Positions 39,560 to 53,837 of a DNA stretch of 64,000 nucleotides are shown piece by piece. The stretch is from positions 96,554 through 160,553 of the forward strand of contig JADGDV010000006.1 of NCBI GenBank assembly GCA_016744695.1, written 5' to 3'. Origin of the DNA: Hahellaceae bacterium (GTDB lineage Bacteria; Pseudomonadota; Gammaproteobacteria; Pseudomonadales; Oleiphilaceae). The position numbers and the translations under genes are program-made. Numbering within the stretch: position 1 is the first letter of the stretch; the number at the start of each line of letters is the position of its first letter. A model generated the notes under the pieces. It was not told the DNA's origin, searched no databases, and saw only the letters and a program-made list of their open reading frames with translations.

Positions 39560-40789
39560 TTAAAAGTTTCCGGCTATCCAGTTTTTTAGGCGTTCAATAA
39601 TACTCACCTCTCCCTCTGGTTTAGCTGAGGGCACAATGCCCATTCCCTGCTGCTTTAGTCCATACATCAGCAGCCCTACGCCTGTTGAGTACATAGGGTT
39701 ATTCACCACATCTGCTAAACCAGTAACACCTTGCGGTGATGCTAGCCTTACAGGCATGTGGAAAATTTCTTCAGCAAGCTCAACAGCACCTTCCATTTTT
39801 GAAGTGCCGCCTGTTAGAACAATACCTGCTGCAATTAAATCTTCGAAGCCGCTTCTACGCAGTTCCGATTGTATTAATGTAAATAGTTCTTCATAGCGAG
39901 GCTCTACAACTTCGGCTAACGCCTGTCGTGACAAATCTCTTGGTGGTCTATCTCCAACACTCGGTACTTTAATGGTTTCATCCGCACCAGCCAGTTGAGT
40001 TAAAGCACAAGCATATTTTATTTTGATCTCGTCAGCATTTTGCGTCGGCGTTCGCAAAGCCATAGCGATATCATTTGTTACCTGATCTCCTGCGATAGGG
40101 ATAACGGCAGTATGACGAATAGAACCACCGGTAAATATAGCCATATCGGTGGTGCCACCACCGATATCAACCACACACACACCTAATTCTTTCTCATCAT
40201 CCGTTAACACTGCATAGCTAGATGCTAGTTGCTCAAGAATAATGTCATCTACATCTAAGCCGCAGCGCTTAACACACTTATCAATATTCTGGGCAGCATT
40301 GACCGCACATGTAACCAAATGCACTTTCGCTTCAAGGCGAACACCTGACATACCTAAAGGCTCTTTAATACCTTCCTGGTTGTCGATCACAAATTCCTGA
40401 GGCAGTATATGAAGAATTTTTTGATCTGCAGGTATTGCAACCGCCTGAGCAGCATCAATAACTCGTTCAATATCTGCCTGTACCACTTCTCGCTCACGTA
40501 CCGCTACAATGCCATGCGAGTTAAGACTACGAATATGGCTACCCGCTATACCCGCATATACTGAATGAATTTCACATCCAGCCATCAGTTCAGCCTCTTC
40601 TATTGCGCGCTGAATAGCCTGAACTGTGGTTTCAATATTAACCACAACCCCACGCTTAAGCCCTTTTGAAGGGCAAGATCCAATTCCAATGACCTCTACA
40701 CTTCCGTCTGGGGTGTCCTGGCCAACAATAGCCACAACCTTTGATGTTCCTATATCCAGTCCTACAATCATTTTGTCGCTCACTGACAC
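39560..40789 (-). CDS. ftsA: Cell-division protein FtsA
   Basis: 409 residues. Actin-like ATPase that tethers FtsZ to the membrane. The N-terminus MIVGLDIGTSKVVAIVG holds the first phosphate loop, VCVVDIGGGTTDMAIF the second and GIVLTGGTSKMEG the adenosine motif. The C-terminal amphipathic helix IIERLKNWIAGNF is the membrane-targeting sequence. The frame starts at GTG (40789) with AAGG five nt upstream. It lies 33 nt after ftsQ. Confidence 0.98.
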   Translation of the reverse strand: MSVSDKMIVGLDIGTSKVVAIVGQDTPDGSVEVIGIGSCPSKGLKRGVVVNIETTVQAIQRAIEEAELMAGCEIHSVYAGIAGSHIRSLNSHGIVAVREREVVQADIERVIDAAQAVAIPADQKILHILPQEFVIDNQEGIKEPLGMSGVRLEAKVHLVTCAVNAAQNIDKCVKRCGLDVDDIILEQLASSYAVLTDDEKELGVCVVDIGGGTTDMAIFTGGSIRHTAVIPIAGDQVTNDIAMALRTPTQNADEIKIKYACALTQLAGADETIKVPSVGDRPPRDLSRQALAEVVEPRYEELFTLIQSELRRSGFEDLIAAGIVLTGGTSKMEGAVELAEEIFHMPVRLASPQGVTGLADVVNNPMYSTGVGLLMYGLKQQGMGIVPSAKPEGEVSIIERLKNWIAGNF

Positions 40790-40822
40790 TAACGCCTTAA
40801 ATTAAGTTCGTTCTTTTTAAAC

Positions 40823-44062
<3,240 letters not shown>

Positions 44063-44070
<8 letters not shown>

Positions 44071-45160
44071 AACACGCCTCCATACAGTAAGAAACCACTT
44101 TCTCTGTAGCATCGGGTCTCGCTAAATGCCTGGCCGTTTTAGCCATTTCGCTCATTACTTCTCGTTTCTCTATCATTAATTTTAATTTTTCACTTAAGGC
44201 TAAGGCGGTTAATTCGCTTTGAGGCATTAACTCTGCAGCACCGGCCTGAACCATATAATTTGCATTCTTTGTTTGATGATCATCTACAGCATGTGGGTAA
44301 GGCACCAATATGGCCCCAACACCCGCCATACACAATTCAGAAATAGTTAATGCACCGGCTCTGCAAATGACGATATCAGCCCATTTATACGCAGACGTCA
44401 TATCTGAAATAAATGGAACAACCTCCGCCTTCACACAGGCCTTGTTATAACTCTCAATTGCCGCATTAAGATTTTTCTTTCCCGCTTGATGCTTAACTTC
44501 AGGCCGGATATCAGCATTAATTTGTTTGATCGCTTCTGGCACTACATCATTTATAGCAACGGCTCCTAGGCTTCCGCCTACAACAAGAACGCGAATCGCT
44601 CGGCCATTTTTGCTGTCATCGTGATCAATACCCTGTTCTTTTTCCGGTATTTCACATATTTCTTTTCGTACAGGGTTGCCCGTCACTATTGTTTTAACTG
44701 TCGTAGGAAAAGACCCAGGAAATGCTTCCATTACTACATTCGCAAACTTAGAAAGTAAGCGGTTAGTCATTCCTGCAATCGCATTTTGCTCATGAATCAA
44801 CAAAGGTTTACCCAGTAAACGTGCAGCTAACCCTCCAGGACCAGTAACAAACCCTCCCATACCTAAAACCCCATCAGGTTTTATAGCGCGTATGACAGAC
44901 ATAGCCTGAACTAATGCTTTAAGTAAGCGGAAAGGTGCTGTAAATAATGCCAACTTACCTTTACCTCTAAGACCTGAAATAGAGATGCATGAAATAGGTA
45001 TTCCAGCATCTGAAATTAATTCAGACTCCATGCCCCCCTCAGAACCAAGCCAGTGAACATGTACATCATTAGCTTGTAACATTCGAGCGGTTGCCAGTGC
45101 AGGAAATACATGCCCTCCAGTACCACCAGCCATAATCAAAAAGGTTTTCTGCTTGTTCAT
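44063..45160 (-). CDS. murG: UDP-GlcNAc transferase MurG (lipid II synthesis)
   Basis: 365 residues. GT-B glycosyltransferase that adds GlcNAc to lipid I on the inner face of the membrane. The N-terminal [14 protein letters not shown] and the loop [15 protein letters not shown] bind lipid and substrate. The C-terminal domain has [13 protein letters not shown] and [16 protein letters not shown] for UDP-GlcNAc. The ATG overlaps the ftsW stop by 4 nt (ATGA). Confidence 0.98.
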
Positions 45161-46371
45161 GCTTTCTCCCCCTTTGATTCCTTATCTGAATTTGAACCAG
45201 ATTCTTGCAACTGACATCGTTCAAGATTAATTCTTATGAGCACACCAATACACATACAGCTAACCAACAAGCTACTACCACCGTAGCTCACCAAGGGTAA
45301 AGTCAGCCCTTTAGTAGGTAATAAACCTACATTTACGCCCATGTTAATTAATGCCTGCCCACCGAGTAACAAACCAATACCATAAGCAAAATAAGCAGAA
45401 AAACGCTGATTAGCACGCTCAGCTTCAATGCCAATTTTTAAAGCCCTGAAGACCAAAATAGCAAATAACGAAATAACAAATATGCAACCTACAACACCAA
45501 ATTCTTCAGCAAAAATAGCGAATACAAAATCGGTATGCGCTTCAGGTAAATAAAATAACTTTTGCACACTATTACCCAAGCCAACGCCCGTCCACTCACC
45601 TCGACCAAAGGCAATAAGCGCCTGAGACAATTGATAGCCACTACCAAACTGATCTGCCCACGGGTCGGTGTAACCGGTCAACCGCTTTAGTCGGTAAGGC
45701 TGAGAAAACACCAACGCAACCGCAGATATCGCACAGCCAACAATCAATACTGAAAATTGCCCTATTCTGGCACCGCTTAAAAAAATCATTCCAAGTATTG
45801 CAGAGGCAATGACTACTGTTGCGCCAAAATCAGGTTCCATCAGCAACAAAAAGGAAGCGATAAGCATGACAATCATGGGCTTTAAAAACCCCCACCAGCT
45901 AGCCATCACTTCGTCTCTTCTTCTATCTAAATAACCGGCCATGTAGGCAATCAAGAATAACTTGGCTAACTCTGAAACCTGTAAATTCAAACCACCAAAA
46001 CCAATCCATCGTGTACTACCATTTACAGTTCGCCCTACACCGGGTACAAGTACCAGAATAAGTAGGCCCAGCGACAGTACGAGCAGCAACCAACCACTTT
46101 TCATCCACCACTGTATAGGCACATTCACAACTGCAAAACCGGCTGTCATACCTACTAATAAAAAACTTCCATGTCTCAACACATAATATAGAGGGTTATT
46201 GTTACGCACATCGGCAATATCAATAGACGCCGAAGCAATCATAATTAGACCGATCATCAGTAGTGAACCGGCAGCGCCTAATAACCAGAAGTCGAACCCC
46301 TTGCTTATTACCAGTGATTTTGGATCTGATATATGTGCCTGCGAAGGATTGGTCAGCGCAAAAACAGTCAT
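45157..46371 (-). CDS. ftsW: SEDS glycosyltransferase FtsW (septal)
   Basis: 404 residues with about ten membrane helices. The conserved SEDS features are LQVSELAKLFLIAYMAGYL (equivalent to QPSEFMK in RodA) and a large periplasmic loop that includes LPEAHTDFVFAIFAEEFG. The C-terminus has the NMGVNVGLLPTKGLTLPLVSYGGSS signature, then a polar tail. It polymerises septal glycan with FtsI, which is encoded in the same cluster. It overlaps both neighbours by 4 nt. Confidence 0.98.
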   Translation of the reverse strand: MTVFALTNPSQAHISDPKSLVISKGFDFWLLGAAGSLLMIGLIMIASASIDIADVRNNNPLYYVLRHGSFLLVGMTAGFAVVNVPIQWWMKSGWLLLVLSLGLLILVLVPGVGRTVNGSTRWIGFGGLNLQVSELAKLFLIAYMAGYLDRRRDEVMASWWGFLKPMIVMLIASFLLLMEPDFGATVVIASAILGMIFLSGARIGQFSVLIVGCAISAVALVFSQPYRLKRLTGYTDPWADQFGSGYQLSQALIAFGRGEWTGVGLGNSVQKLFYLPEAHTDFVFAIFAEEFGVVGCIFVISLFAILVFRALKIGIEAERANQRFSAYFAYGIGLLLGGQALINMGVNVGLLPTKGLTLPLVSYGGSSLLVSCMCIGVLIRINLERCQLQESGSNSDKESKGEKA

Positions 46372-47711
46372 AACCCCCCCACCACAGCGATAAATGCATC
46401 GCCTCGTTTTTCAAAATTACTGAACATATCAAAGCTTGCACATGCTGGTGACATCAATACAGTATCACCTGGTTCAGATAATGACTTAGCTATAGAAACC
46501 GCTTCTTCAAGAGTGCCTGTTCGTTTAATATCTATTACATTGCTTAAGTCAGATTCTATTTGTCGAGCATCTCGTCCAAACAACACGACACCTCGGGCAA
46601 AGTCCGACAAAACTGATGTTAAAGGAGTAAAATCTGCACCTTTACCTTCCCCACCGGCAATTAAAATCACCTTGCCGTTACCGGACATACCAAAACTTTC
46701 TATTGCTGTAGCGGTAGCGCCTACATTTGTGCCTTTCGAGTCGTTGATATAATCAACACCATCAACACTCCGCACCCACTCACAACGATGCTTTAAACCA
46801 GAATATGTTTTTAAGGTTGCCAGCATTGAATTCAAATCAATACCTGCAGCAGTGCCCAAAGCCAAGGCTGCAAGTACATTACTTATATTATGCATACCCT
46901 TAATTTTAATTTCGGAAGTACTAATGAGCGACTCAAAGCCATAACATATTGTTGATTCAGCACCATCATTCATCGTGCTGAATTTTTTCAAATTTGGTTT
47001 ACCTAATCCAAAGTGAATAGGCTCCATCCCCTCGACCATTAAGGGTGAGCTGAGTATGTCGTCATCATTAATAATAACGTAACGACATCCTCTGAAAATC
47101 TTCTGCTTAGCTTGCAAATAGGTCAATTTACTTGGGTAGCGATCCATATGGTCTTCTGAAATATTCAGAAGACTTGCTGCCAATGCACCTAAATGCTGAG
47201 TTGTTTCTAATTGAAAGCTTGAAAGCTCAATAATATAAAGTTCAATACTCGAACCGAGTAAGTCAAGAGCAGGTGTTCCAAGGTTGCCACCGACAGCAAC
47301 ATTCATACCTGACTGCTCTGCCATTTCAGCCAATAACGTTGTAACGGTGCTTTTCCCATTAGAGCCAGTTATTGCAATAACCGGGGCATTGGTAGCATGA
47401 CTAAACAAGTCAACATCGCCTGTGATTTCAACGCCTCTGCGTTGTGCCTCTTTAATTGCGGGCTCCATCACTGAAACACCGGGGCTTACCACTAACTGAG
47501 TAGCACTACAAAGCAGCTCAACGTCAAACTTGCCACAATGAATCTCAACCTGAGGAAATTCAACTTTACATTCAGCCATTCCCGGAGGTGTGCTACGGCT
47601 ATCAACTACCGTTACAAACTTACCCTGAGCCAACAGATAACGCACGCACGAAAGCCCGGTAATACCGAGCCCCACTACGATGCATTTACTATCTGTTGCT
47701 ATCAATGTCAC
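46368..47711 (-). CDS. murD: UDP-MurNAc-L-Ala--D-Glu ligase MurD
   Basis: 447 residues starting at GTG 47711. N-terminal CIVVGLGITGLSCVRYLLAQG; ATP loop AITGSNGKSTVTTLL; NISEDHMDRY; and YINDSKGTNVGATATAI at the substrate-binding end are typical MurD motifs. It adds D-glutamate to UDP-MurNAc-L-Ala. It lies 44 nt after mraY and overlaps ftsW by 4 nt. Confidence 0.98.
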   Translation of the reverse strand: MTLIATDSKCIVVGLGITGLSCVRYLLAQGKFVTVVDSRSTPPGMAECKVEFPQVEIHCGKFDVELLCSATQLVVSPGVSVMEPAIKEAQRRGVEITGDVDLFSHATNAPVIAITGSNGKSTVTTLLAEMAEQSGMNVAVGGNLGTPALDLLGSSIELYIIELSSFQLETTQHLGALAASLLNISEDHMDRYPSKLTYLQAKQKIFRGCRYVIINDDDILSSPLMVEGMEPIHFGLGKPNLKKFSTMNDGAESTICYGFESLISTSEIKIKGMHNISNVLAALALGTAAGIDLNSMLATLKTYSGLKHRCEWVRSVDGVDYINDSKGTNVGATATAIESFGMSGNGKVILIAGGEGKGADFTPLTSVLSDFARGVVLFGRDARQIESDLSNVIDIKRTGTLEEAVSIAKSLSEPGDTVLMSPACASFDMFSNFEKRGDAFIAVVGGL

Positions 47712-47755
47712 ACTAAACCCCTAACAAAATATTCAACTATACGTTTAACAAAAAT

Positions 47756-48838
47756 TTAACGAACTTTAAGTGTTGCCAAACCAATCAAAACCAATACAAC
47801 TGTGATCACCCAAAACCTCACAATAACTCTAGGTTCTGGCCACCCTTTAAGTTCGAAGTGGTGATGCAATGGCGCCATTCTAAAAATTCTACGTCCGGTT
47901 AACTTATAAGAGCCTACTTGCAAAATAACGGACACCGTTTCCATTACAAAAACGCCCCCCATAATAAACAAGACGATTTCCTGCCTGACAATAACGGCCA
48001 CTACACCTAGCGCAGCACCAAGCGCTAATGCGCCCACATCCCCCATAAATACCTGAGCGGGGTAAGTGTTAAACCATAAAAAGCCCAGACCCGCACCCAC
48101 TAAGGCGCCACAAAAAATAATTAACTCACCCGCCCCTGGCAAATAAGGAATGTGCAGGTAATCGGCAAAGCGTACGTTGCCAGATAGATAGCAAAATATA
48201 GCTAATGCACCCGCAACCATTACGGTAGGCATTATGGCTAGGCCATCCAAGCCATCAGTCAGATTTACAGCATTACTCGTCCCAACAATCACAAAGTAAC
48301 TCAACAATATAAACAAAGGCCCTAATTCAAGAGCAAAATCTTTAAACACAGGAATTATAAGTGTTGTTTCCTGTGGCAATACAGCGGTGCTGTAGAGCAA
48401 AAATGAAGCGCCAAGCCCAAATACTGATTGCCAGAAATATTTCCATTTACCCGGCAAGCCACGGGAGTTTTTCTCAACTACTTTTCGGTAATCATCAACC
48501 CAGCCAATGGCACCAAACAACAAAGTCACCAACAAAGTAATCCAAACATATCTATTAGTCAGGTCAGCCCAAAGCAAGGTACTAATAGCCACCGCCACTA
48601 GAATTAACGCCCCTCCCATAGTTGGGGTTCCTGCTTTACTTAAATGCGACTGAGGGCCATCGTCTCTAACAGACTGTCCAATTTGATACTGACTTAGCTT
48701 TCTGATCATTATCGGGCCAACGATCAAAGCAATGGATAGTGAGGTCAGAACACCAAAGATGCCCCTTAAGGTTAGGTATTTAAATACGCCAAATGCGCTA
48801 ATGTATTGCGATAAAAAATCGGCTAACCAAACTAACAT
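47756..48838 (-). CDS. mraY: Phospho-MurNAc-pentapeptide transferase MraY
   Basis: 360 residues, the same length as in E. coli, with about ten membrane helices. Catalytic aspartates are seen in GWVDDYRKV and [16 protein letters not shown], and the histidine-rich loop in [17 protein letters not shown]. It transfers phospho-MurNAc-pentapeptide to undecaprenyl phosphate to form lipid I. The ATG shares a base with the murF stop. Confidence 0.98.
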   Translation of the reverse strand: MLVWLADFLSQYISAFGVFKYLTLRGIFGVLTSLSIALIVGPIMIRKLSQYQIGQSVRDDGPQSHLSKAGTPTMGGALILVAVAISTLLWADLTNRYVWITLLVTLLFGAIGWVDDYRKVVEKNSRGLPGKWKYFWQSVFGLGASFLLYSTAVLPQETTLIIPVFKDFALELGPLFILLSYFVIVGTSNAVNLTDGLDGLAIMPTVMVAGALAIFCYLSGNVRFADYLHIPYLPGAGELIIFCGALVGAGLGFLWFNTYPAQVFMGDVGALALGAALGVVAVIVRQEIVLFIMGGVFVMETVSVILQVGSYKLTGRRIFRMAPLHHHFELKGWPEPRVIVRFWVITVVLVLIGLATLKVR

Positions 48839-50202
48839 TATGCAACCACCTTCTGTTTAAGCATTTTATCTACAATCTCTTCCATTGCTGCGCTTCTGGA
48901 ACCTTTTACTAAGTAAGTGGCCCCCTGTTGTAATTCTTTCGTTAAACTCTCAATTAACTCAGCTTTTGAAGCAAAGCTAAATCCGCCATCGCCATAACCA
49001 GCAACGACGTTATCTGCAAACTCTCCACAGGCATAAAGCGCATCAGAACGCCCTTCTTTTGCATACCGTCCAGCCTGCTCATGAAGCATTTTTGCATCAG
49101 GACCTAACTCACCCATATCACCTAAAACAACGACTCTAAATCCTTCTGCACTAGCCAATACATCTAAAGCTGCTCGAGTTGATGATGGGTTAGCATTATA
49201 AGTATCATTAATAACGGTATAACCTAGATCTGACTCTGTAATTTCCAAACGACCTTTAACGCCATTTAGATGGCCCAGCGCCACCGCAATAGATTTCCAC
49301 TTCACACCCAACGCATTAGCAGCACAAGATGCGGCTAATGCATTAGCTATATTATGTTTACCCGGCAAGGGTAGTGACACACAAACCCTTCCACCCGACC
49401 AGCACAAGTCAAATTCAGATAAACCCGCTGAAAGCTTAATCGATTCAGCCCAGACATCAGCATTTTTATCATTACACACACTAAACGATACATATTTTCT
49501 TGGTGAAGCTAAGGCCAGCCATTTTTCAAAAGCAGGGTCATCTGCATTTAATATTGCAGTGCCTTCAGAACCCAGTGATTCAACGATCTCCCCTTTCGCA
49601 GTCACAATATTTTCGTAGCTACCAAAGCCCTCCAAATGCGCGTTAGCTGCATTGGTAATAATCGCTATATCTGGCTGGGTTAGTGCCGCCGTGTATGCAA
49701 TTTCTCCCACTGCGCTTGCACCTAATTCAATGACTGCAAATTCATGACCGGCTTCTACTCTCAACAAAGTTAAAGGCGCACCAATATCATTATTCAAATT
49801 TCCCGATGTAGCGAGTACTTGCCCTTCTTCACTCAAAATGGCAGCCAGCATTTCTTTTACTGACGTCTTTCCACTACTACCAGTAACAGCAAGAACTTTT
49901 CCTTTAAACTGGTTACGGTTATATTTTGCTATGTCACCTAATGCCTTTAATGTGCTCTGCACTTTTACCTGTGGTATATCTGCCGCTTGAATCTCTTCAA
50001 CCAAAGCAGCAACAGCACCTTTAGTTTTTACATTGTCTACGTAAAGGTTGCCATTAAAGTTCGGACCTCTAAGTGCGATAAAAAGGTCATCTTTTTTGAT
50101 TGCTCTTGAGTCTGTACTAACAGAAGCAAACGAAACATCATCTCCAACCAACTTGCCATTGGTAACTTCAGCTAATATAGAAAGGGGAAACGAGGCAATC
50201 AT
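48838..50202 (-). CDS. murF: UDP-MurNAc-tripeptide--D-Ala-D-Ala ligase MurF
   Basis: 454 residues. N-terminal uridine-binding domain ([18 protein letters not shown]), ATP loop [30 protein letters not shown], then the C-terminal domain with [11 protein letters not shown] and VLGDMGELG. It attaches the dipeptide made by Ddl to complete the pentapeptide. It overlaps murE by 4 nt. Confidence 0.98.
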   Translation of the reverse strand: MIASFPLSILAEVTNGKLVGDDVSFASVSTDSRAIKKDDLFIALRGPNFNGNLYVDNVKTKGAVAALVEEIQAADIPQVKVQSTLKALGDIAKYNRNQFKGKVLAVTGSSGKTSVKEMLAAILSEEGQVLATSGNLNNDIGAPLTLLRVEAGHEFAVIELGASAVGEIAYTAALTQPDIAIITNAANAHLEGFGSYENIVTAKGEIVESLGSEGTAILNADDPAFEKWLALASPRKYVSFSVCNDKNADVWAESIKLSAGLSEFDLCWSGGRVCVSLPLPGKHNIANALAASCAANALGVKWKSIAVALGHLNGVKGRLEITESDLGYTVINDTYNANPSSTRAALDVLASAEGFRVVVLGDMGELGPDAKMLHEQAGRYAKEGRSDALYACGEFADNVVAGYGDGGFSFASKAELIESLTKELQQGATYLVKGSRSAAMEEIVDKMLKQKVVA

Positions 50203-51701
50203 TTAGCCTCCCTTGATTTCAAATAGCTTTCAACAACATCAATATCACTATATGGAAGTCGACTACCTGCTATTTCCTGGTAATCTTCATGACCCTTTCC
50301 TGCAACAAGAACCATGTCATTCTCTGTAGCAAGTGTAATTGTTTGCTCTATTGCAGTTTGGCGATCCTGAACAACTTGAACACAAGCGTCATCACTCAAA
50401 CCTTTTAAAATTTCAGCCACAATACCCGACGCATCTTCATTTCTCGGATTATCATCAGTCACAACAATATTATCAGCATATTTTTCCGCGGCCTTTGCCA
50501 TCATAGGGCGCTTGCCTTTATCTCGATCACCACCACAACCAAATACACACCAGACATTACCAGCACAATGCTGTTTCAATGCTTTTAATGCATTAGTTAA
50601 TGCATCAGGCGTGTGTGCATAATCTATAATCACAGCGGGCTGACCTTCAATATTGTAGGCCTGCATCCTTCCCGTTACAGGCTTAAGCCCTGCAACTGAC
50701 TGGCAAATTTCGTCAATGTCATAGCCCATAGCCAAAGCGACGCCAACAACAGCCAAAATATTACTCAAGTTAAAGGCACCTAGTAGCTCACACCGAAGTT
50801 GAGCTGCCCCCCAACTTCCCGACAATTCTGCATGTATTCCTTTTTTACTATACTCAACCCGATCAACAGATATATCAGCAGGCTGACTTATTCCATAACT
50901 AATAACGCGAGTCGTATCTGGTAATGACTCAACTAATGAGCGGCCATATTCATCATCAAAATTAACTACCACAAATGAAAGGTCCGGTTTTAGAAAAAGT
51001 GTTTTTTTAGCCTCTCCGTAAGCTTCCATTGATTCGTGATAATCAAGGTGGTCTCTAGATAAATTCGTGAACACAGCACCCGTAAAGCTAACTTCGTCTA
51101 CACGTCCTTGATCCAATCCATGAGACGATACTTCCATTGCGGCACTTGTAGCGCCTTGCCCTCTCAAATTTGCTAAAACCTGCTGTACTTTCACTACATC
51201 TGGCGTGGTATGCGTTGCCACTTCCAACTCACCAGGCATTCCGTAACCAAGCGTTCCTATCACGCCTGTTTTATTCCCCAGGCCACTCAACACATCAGCA
51301 AGGTATTGTGATACTGAGGTTTTACCATTTGTTCCTGTAACGCCTACCACTTTCATATGTTTAGAAGGTGCACCAAAAAATCGGTCAGCAATTTTGCCAA
51401 CATAGCGCTTCAAACCAGGGATAAATAATTCTAATGAATCGCCCTCTTCACAAATTTTTAAATCCGCCTGATCGCTTTCAACCAACACAGCCACAGCACC
51501 ATTCGCAATAGCTTGAGGTACATGAGCTCTTGCAGGTGAACTAAACCCCTTCAAAGCAATGAATAGATCGCCTTTTTTAACTTTCCGACTATCAAGAGCA
51601 ATACCATAGACCCTGCAGTCTAATACCGAAGGTAGGATGCATATATTTTTTAACAATGCAGCCAATGTATGCTCCCTAGGTTCTATTGCCATCATGATCA
51701 A
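50199..51701 (-). CDS. murE: UDP-MurNAc-L-Ala-D-Glu--meso-diaminopimelate ligase MurE
   Basis: 500 residues. Conserved stretches are ALDSRKVKKGDLFIALKGF, the ATP loop GVTGTNGKTSVSQYLAD, TTPDVVKVQQVLAN and SSHGLDQGRVDEV. The amino-acid-selecting motif reads DDNPRNED, the form with DNPR that recognises meso-diaminopimelate, as expected for a Gram-negative wall. It adds the third peptide residue. ATGA overlap with ftsI. Confidence 0.98.
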   Translation of the reverse strand: MIMMAIEPREHTLAALLKNICILPSVLDCRVYGIALDSRKVKKGDLFIALKGFSSPARAHVPQAIANGAVAVLVESDQADLKICEEGDSLELFIPGLKRYVGKIADRFFGAPSKHMKVVGVTGTNGKTSVSQYLADVLSGLGNKTGVIGTLGYGMPGELEVATHTTPDVVKVQQVLANLRGQGATSAAMEVSSHGLDQGRVDEVSFTGAVFTNLSRDHLDYHESMEAYGEAKKTLFLKPDLSFVVVNFDDEYGRSLVESLPDTTRVISYGISQPADISVDRVEYSKKGIHAELSGSWGAAQLRCELLGAFNLSNILAVVGVALAMGYDIDEICQSVAGLKPVTGRMQAYNIEGQPAVIIDYAHTPDALTNALKALKQHCAGNVWCVFGCGGDRDKGKRPMMAKAAEKYADNIVVTDDNPRNEDASGIVAEILKGLSDDACVQVVQDRQTAIEQTITLATENDMVLVAGKGHEDYQEIAGSRLPYSDIDVVESYLKSREAK

Positions 51702-53461
51702 CTCTTCTCTTTTTTATCTTTGTGAGTCGGTCTAAACTGCTGATCAGCCATTACAGGCAGATTGTCAGGTGTCACATTAAGCAACCTCATAGCACCTGAC
51801 ATAACTCTTGAAAAAATCGGGGCGGCTACTTCACCACCGTAATACTCTTGCCCTTGCGGGCCATCTATAACTACAACCGCTGCAACTCTTGGATTTTCAA
51901 CCGGCGCGACACCCGCAAATAGCGCTTTGTACTGGCTATCTTCATAACCAGATCGTCCAACACTATGTACTGTTCCAGACTTCCCGCCCACTTCATAAGC
52001 TGCCACTCTTGCTCGTGTTCCTGTACCACCTTTTTCAACTACTTTTTTAAGCATCAAGCGAATATCTTGAGCAACTGACGGTGCCATAACACGCTCCCCA
52101 CGATCAGCACCTTCAACATTAGGGTCAACTTTTATAAGACTAACGGGAGGCTTCACGCCATCATTCCCTAAAACCATATACATTTGCGCCAACTGCAACG
52201 CATTAACACTAACACCGTAGCCATATGACATTGTGGCTACCTCTATAGGCCTCCACTTAACAGGGTTTCTCAATAAACCAATACTCTCACCGGGGAAGCC
52301 AGTACCTGTAGCCTGCCCAAATCCCATGCGATAAAACATATCCCAAACAACATCACCCGTAATATCTAAGGCAATTTTACTTGTCCCAACATTACTCGAC
52401 TTTGAAATAATGGTGGGTAGATCAATGATTCCGTAATCACGGTGATCTCTAATAGATTTTCTACCTACGCGATAATAACCAGGCGTTGTATCAATAGTTG
52501 TAGTCGAGCGATACTTCTTTGTTTCTAATGCCGCGGCAATAGTAAGCGGCTTAACCGTTGAGCCAGGTTCAAACACATCGGTTATTGCTCTATTTCTTAA
52601 AGATGATGTGGCAAGCCTCTTGCGGTTATTAGGGTTATAAGATGGCTGGTTCACCATAGCCAAAACCTCACCGGTCGCCACATCAAGAATAACCATCGAA
52701 CCGGCTTTTGCTTTATGAGTCGTCACTGCCGCTTTCAGTTCTCGATACGCCAAATACTGAAGACGCATATCTAAACTTAAACTTAAAGCCTTCCCAGGCT
52801 CAGCATCTCGAATTAAATCAAGATCCTTAATTACCGATCCGCGTCGATCCTTTAAAACTCGCTTCTTTCCAGGGTGGCCTGTTAACCATTTTTCAAATGC
52901 AAGCTCAACACCTTCCTGCCCCATCTCATCAACATTTGTAAAACCGACTACATGTGAAACTACCTCACCAGAGGGATAAAACCGCTTATATTCACGACGA
53001 CTGTAAACCCCAGGTAAATCTAGCGCTAAAACACGCGCCGAATGTGAGGGTGAGATTTTTCGTTTTAAGTAAATAAACTCTCGGCTCTTGTTTTTTGATA
53101 CCCGCTTTTCAAGCCACGATTCACTAACACCGAGTGTTTTTGCTAATACTTTTAGTTGTTGAGTATTCAAACTCAACTCTTTAGGGTTGGCCCAAACGGT
53201 TTCAACTGGTGTACTTACCGCTAAAGGCTCACCAAAACGGTCCGTAATCATTCCTCTATGCGCATCTATTTTTTCATAGCGAATAGTGCGAGCATCACCT
53301 TGAGTTATTAAAAACTCCTGATCATCCACTTGTAGTTGAACAGTACGATAAATAAGTGTGCATCCAGCAACCGCCAAAACAGACACAATGAACCAGAACC
53401 GCCAAATTGCGATACCCTGATCATCTGTCTGTTCAATGTTTGCGTCAGCTTTGCGGCTCAT
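51698..53461 (-). CDS. ftsI: Penicillin-binding protein 3 / FtsI, septal transpeptidase
   Basis: 587 residues from the ATG at 53461 (GAGGG about 9 nt upstream); other in-frame starts are an ATG at 53470 and a TTG at 53488. One membrane helix lies near the N-terminus (FWFIVSVLAVAGCTLIY). The transpeptidase domain has STVK (FEPGSTVKPLTI, Ser about 301), SSN (SKSSNVGTSK) and KSGT (GGKSGTVHS). It cross-links septal peptidoglycan with FtsW. The C-terminal tail is short and Lys-rich. Confidence 0.97.
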   Translation of the reverse strand: MSRKADANIEQTDDQGIAIWRFWFIVSVLAVAGCTLIYRTVQLQVDDQEFLITQGDARTIRYEKIDAHRGMITDRFGEPLAVSTPVETVWANPKELSLNTQQLKVLAKTLGVSESWLEKRVSKNKSREFIYLKRKISPSHSARVLALDLPGVYSRREYKRFYPSGEVVSHVVGFTNVDEMGQEGVELAFEKWLTGHPGKKRVLKDRRGSVIKDLDLIRDAEPGKALSLSLDMRLQYLAYRELKAAVTTHKAKAGSMVILDVATGEVLAMVNQPSYNPNNRKRLATSSLRNRAITDVFEPGSTVKPLTIAAALETKKYRSTTTIDTTPGYYRVGRKSIRDHRDYGIIDLPTIISKSSNVGTSKIALDITGDVVWDMFYRMGFGQATGTGFPGESIGLLRNPVKWRPIEVATMSYGYGVSVNALQLAQMYMVLGNDGVKPPVSLIKVDPNVEGADRGERVMAPSVAQDIRLMLKKVVEKGGTGTRARVAAYEVGGKSGTVHSVGRSGYEDSQYKALFAGVAPVENPRVAAVVVIDGPQGQEYYGGEVAAPIFSRVMSGAMRLLNVTPDNLPVMADQQFRPTHKDKKEKS

Positions 53462-53516
53462 TTCGTCCATTCCCTCAAATGAGGTCAATCAATTATTGTT
53501 ATTGGTCATCAACTTC

Positions 53517-53837
53517 TTATTTTATGATGACAATATTTTTAGCACCTGGCACTTTCATTCCCAACTTGCTTATAGCTACATGCTCAATTCTGCCGTGAGC
53601 ACTCCATGCACTTTGCTCTAAAAGTAGCTGACTCCATTCCGTTTCATACGCATCCCGCCTTGACTGCAGCTGAGTAAGCTCTGAAAAGAGCTGCCGATTA
53701 ATATGGGCAGAATAAACCACACCCAAAGCACTCATTAACAAAACGATGCACATCAATAGAGTAATTAATGATGATTTCCCTAATAACGCACCCAAAATAG
53801 ACCGAGAGAAAAACCACCACTCCTTAATTGATGTCAA
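53517..53837 (-). CDS. ftsL: Cell-division protein FtsL
   Basis: 106 residues. Short cytoplasmic part, one membrane helix about 24-44 ([21 protein letters not shown]), then a periplasmic coiled coil ([30 protein letters not shown]) with the FtsL-type ending [16 protein letters not shown]. FtsL forms a complex with FtsQ and FtsB that activates FtsWI. The start is a TTG at 53837 with GGAG 8 nt upstream, overlapping the rsmH stop by 4 nt (TTGA), which points to coupled, probably low, translation. Confidence 0.95.
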   Translation of the reverse strand: MTSIKEWWFFSRSILGALLGKSSLITLLMCIVLLMSALGVVYSAHINRQLFSELTQLQSRRDAYETEWSQLLLEQSAWSAHGRIEHVAISKLGMKVPGAKNIVIIK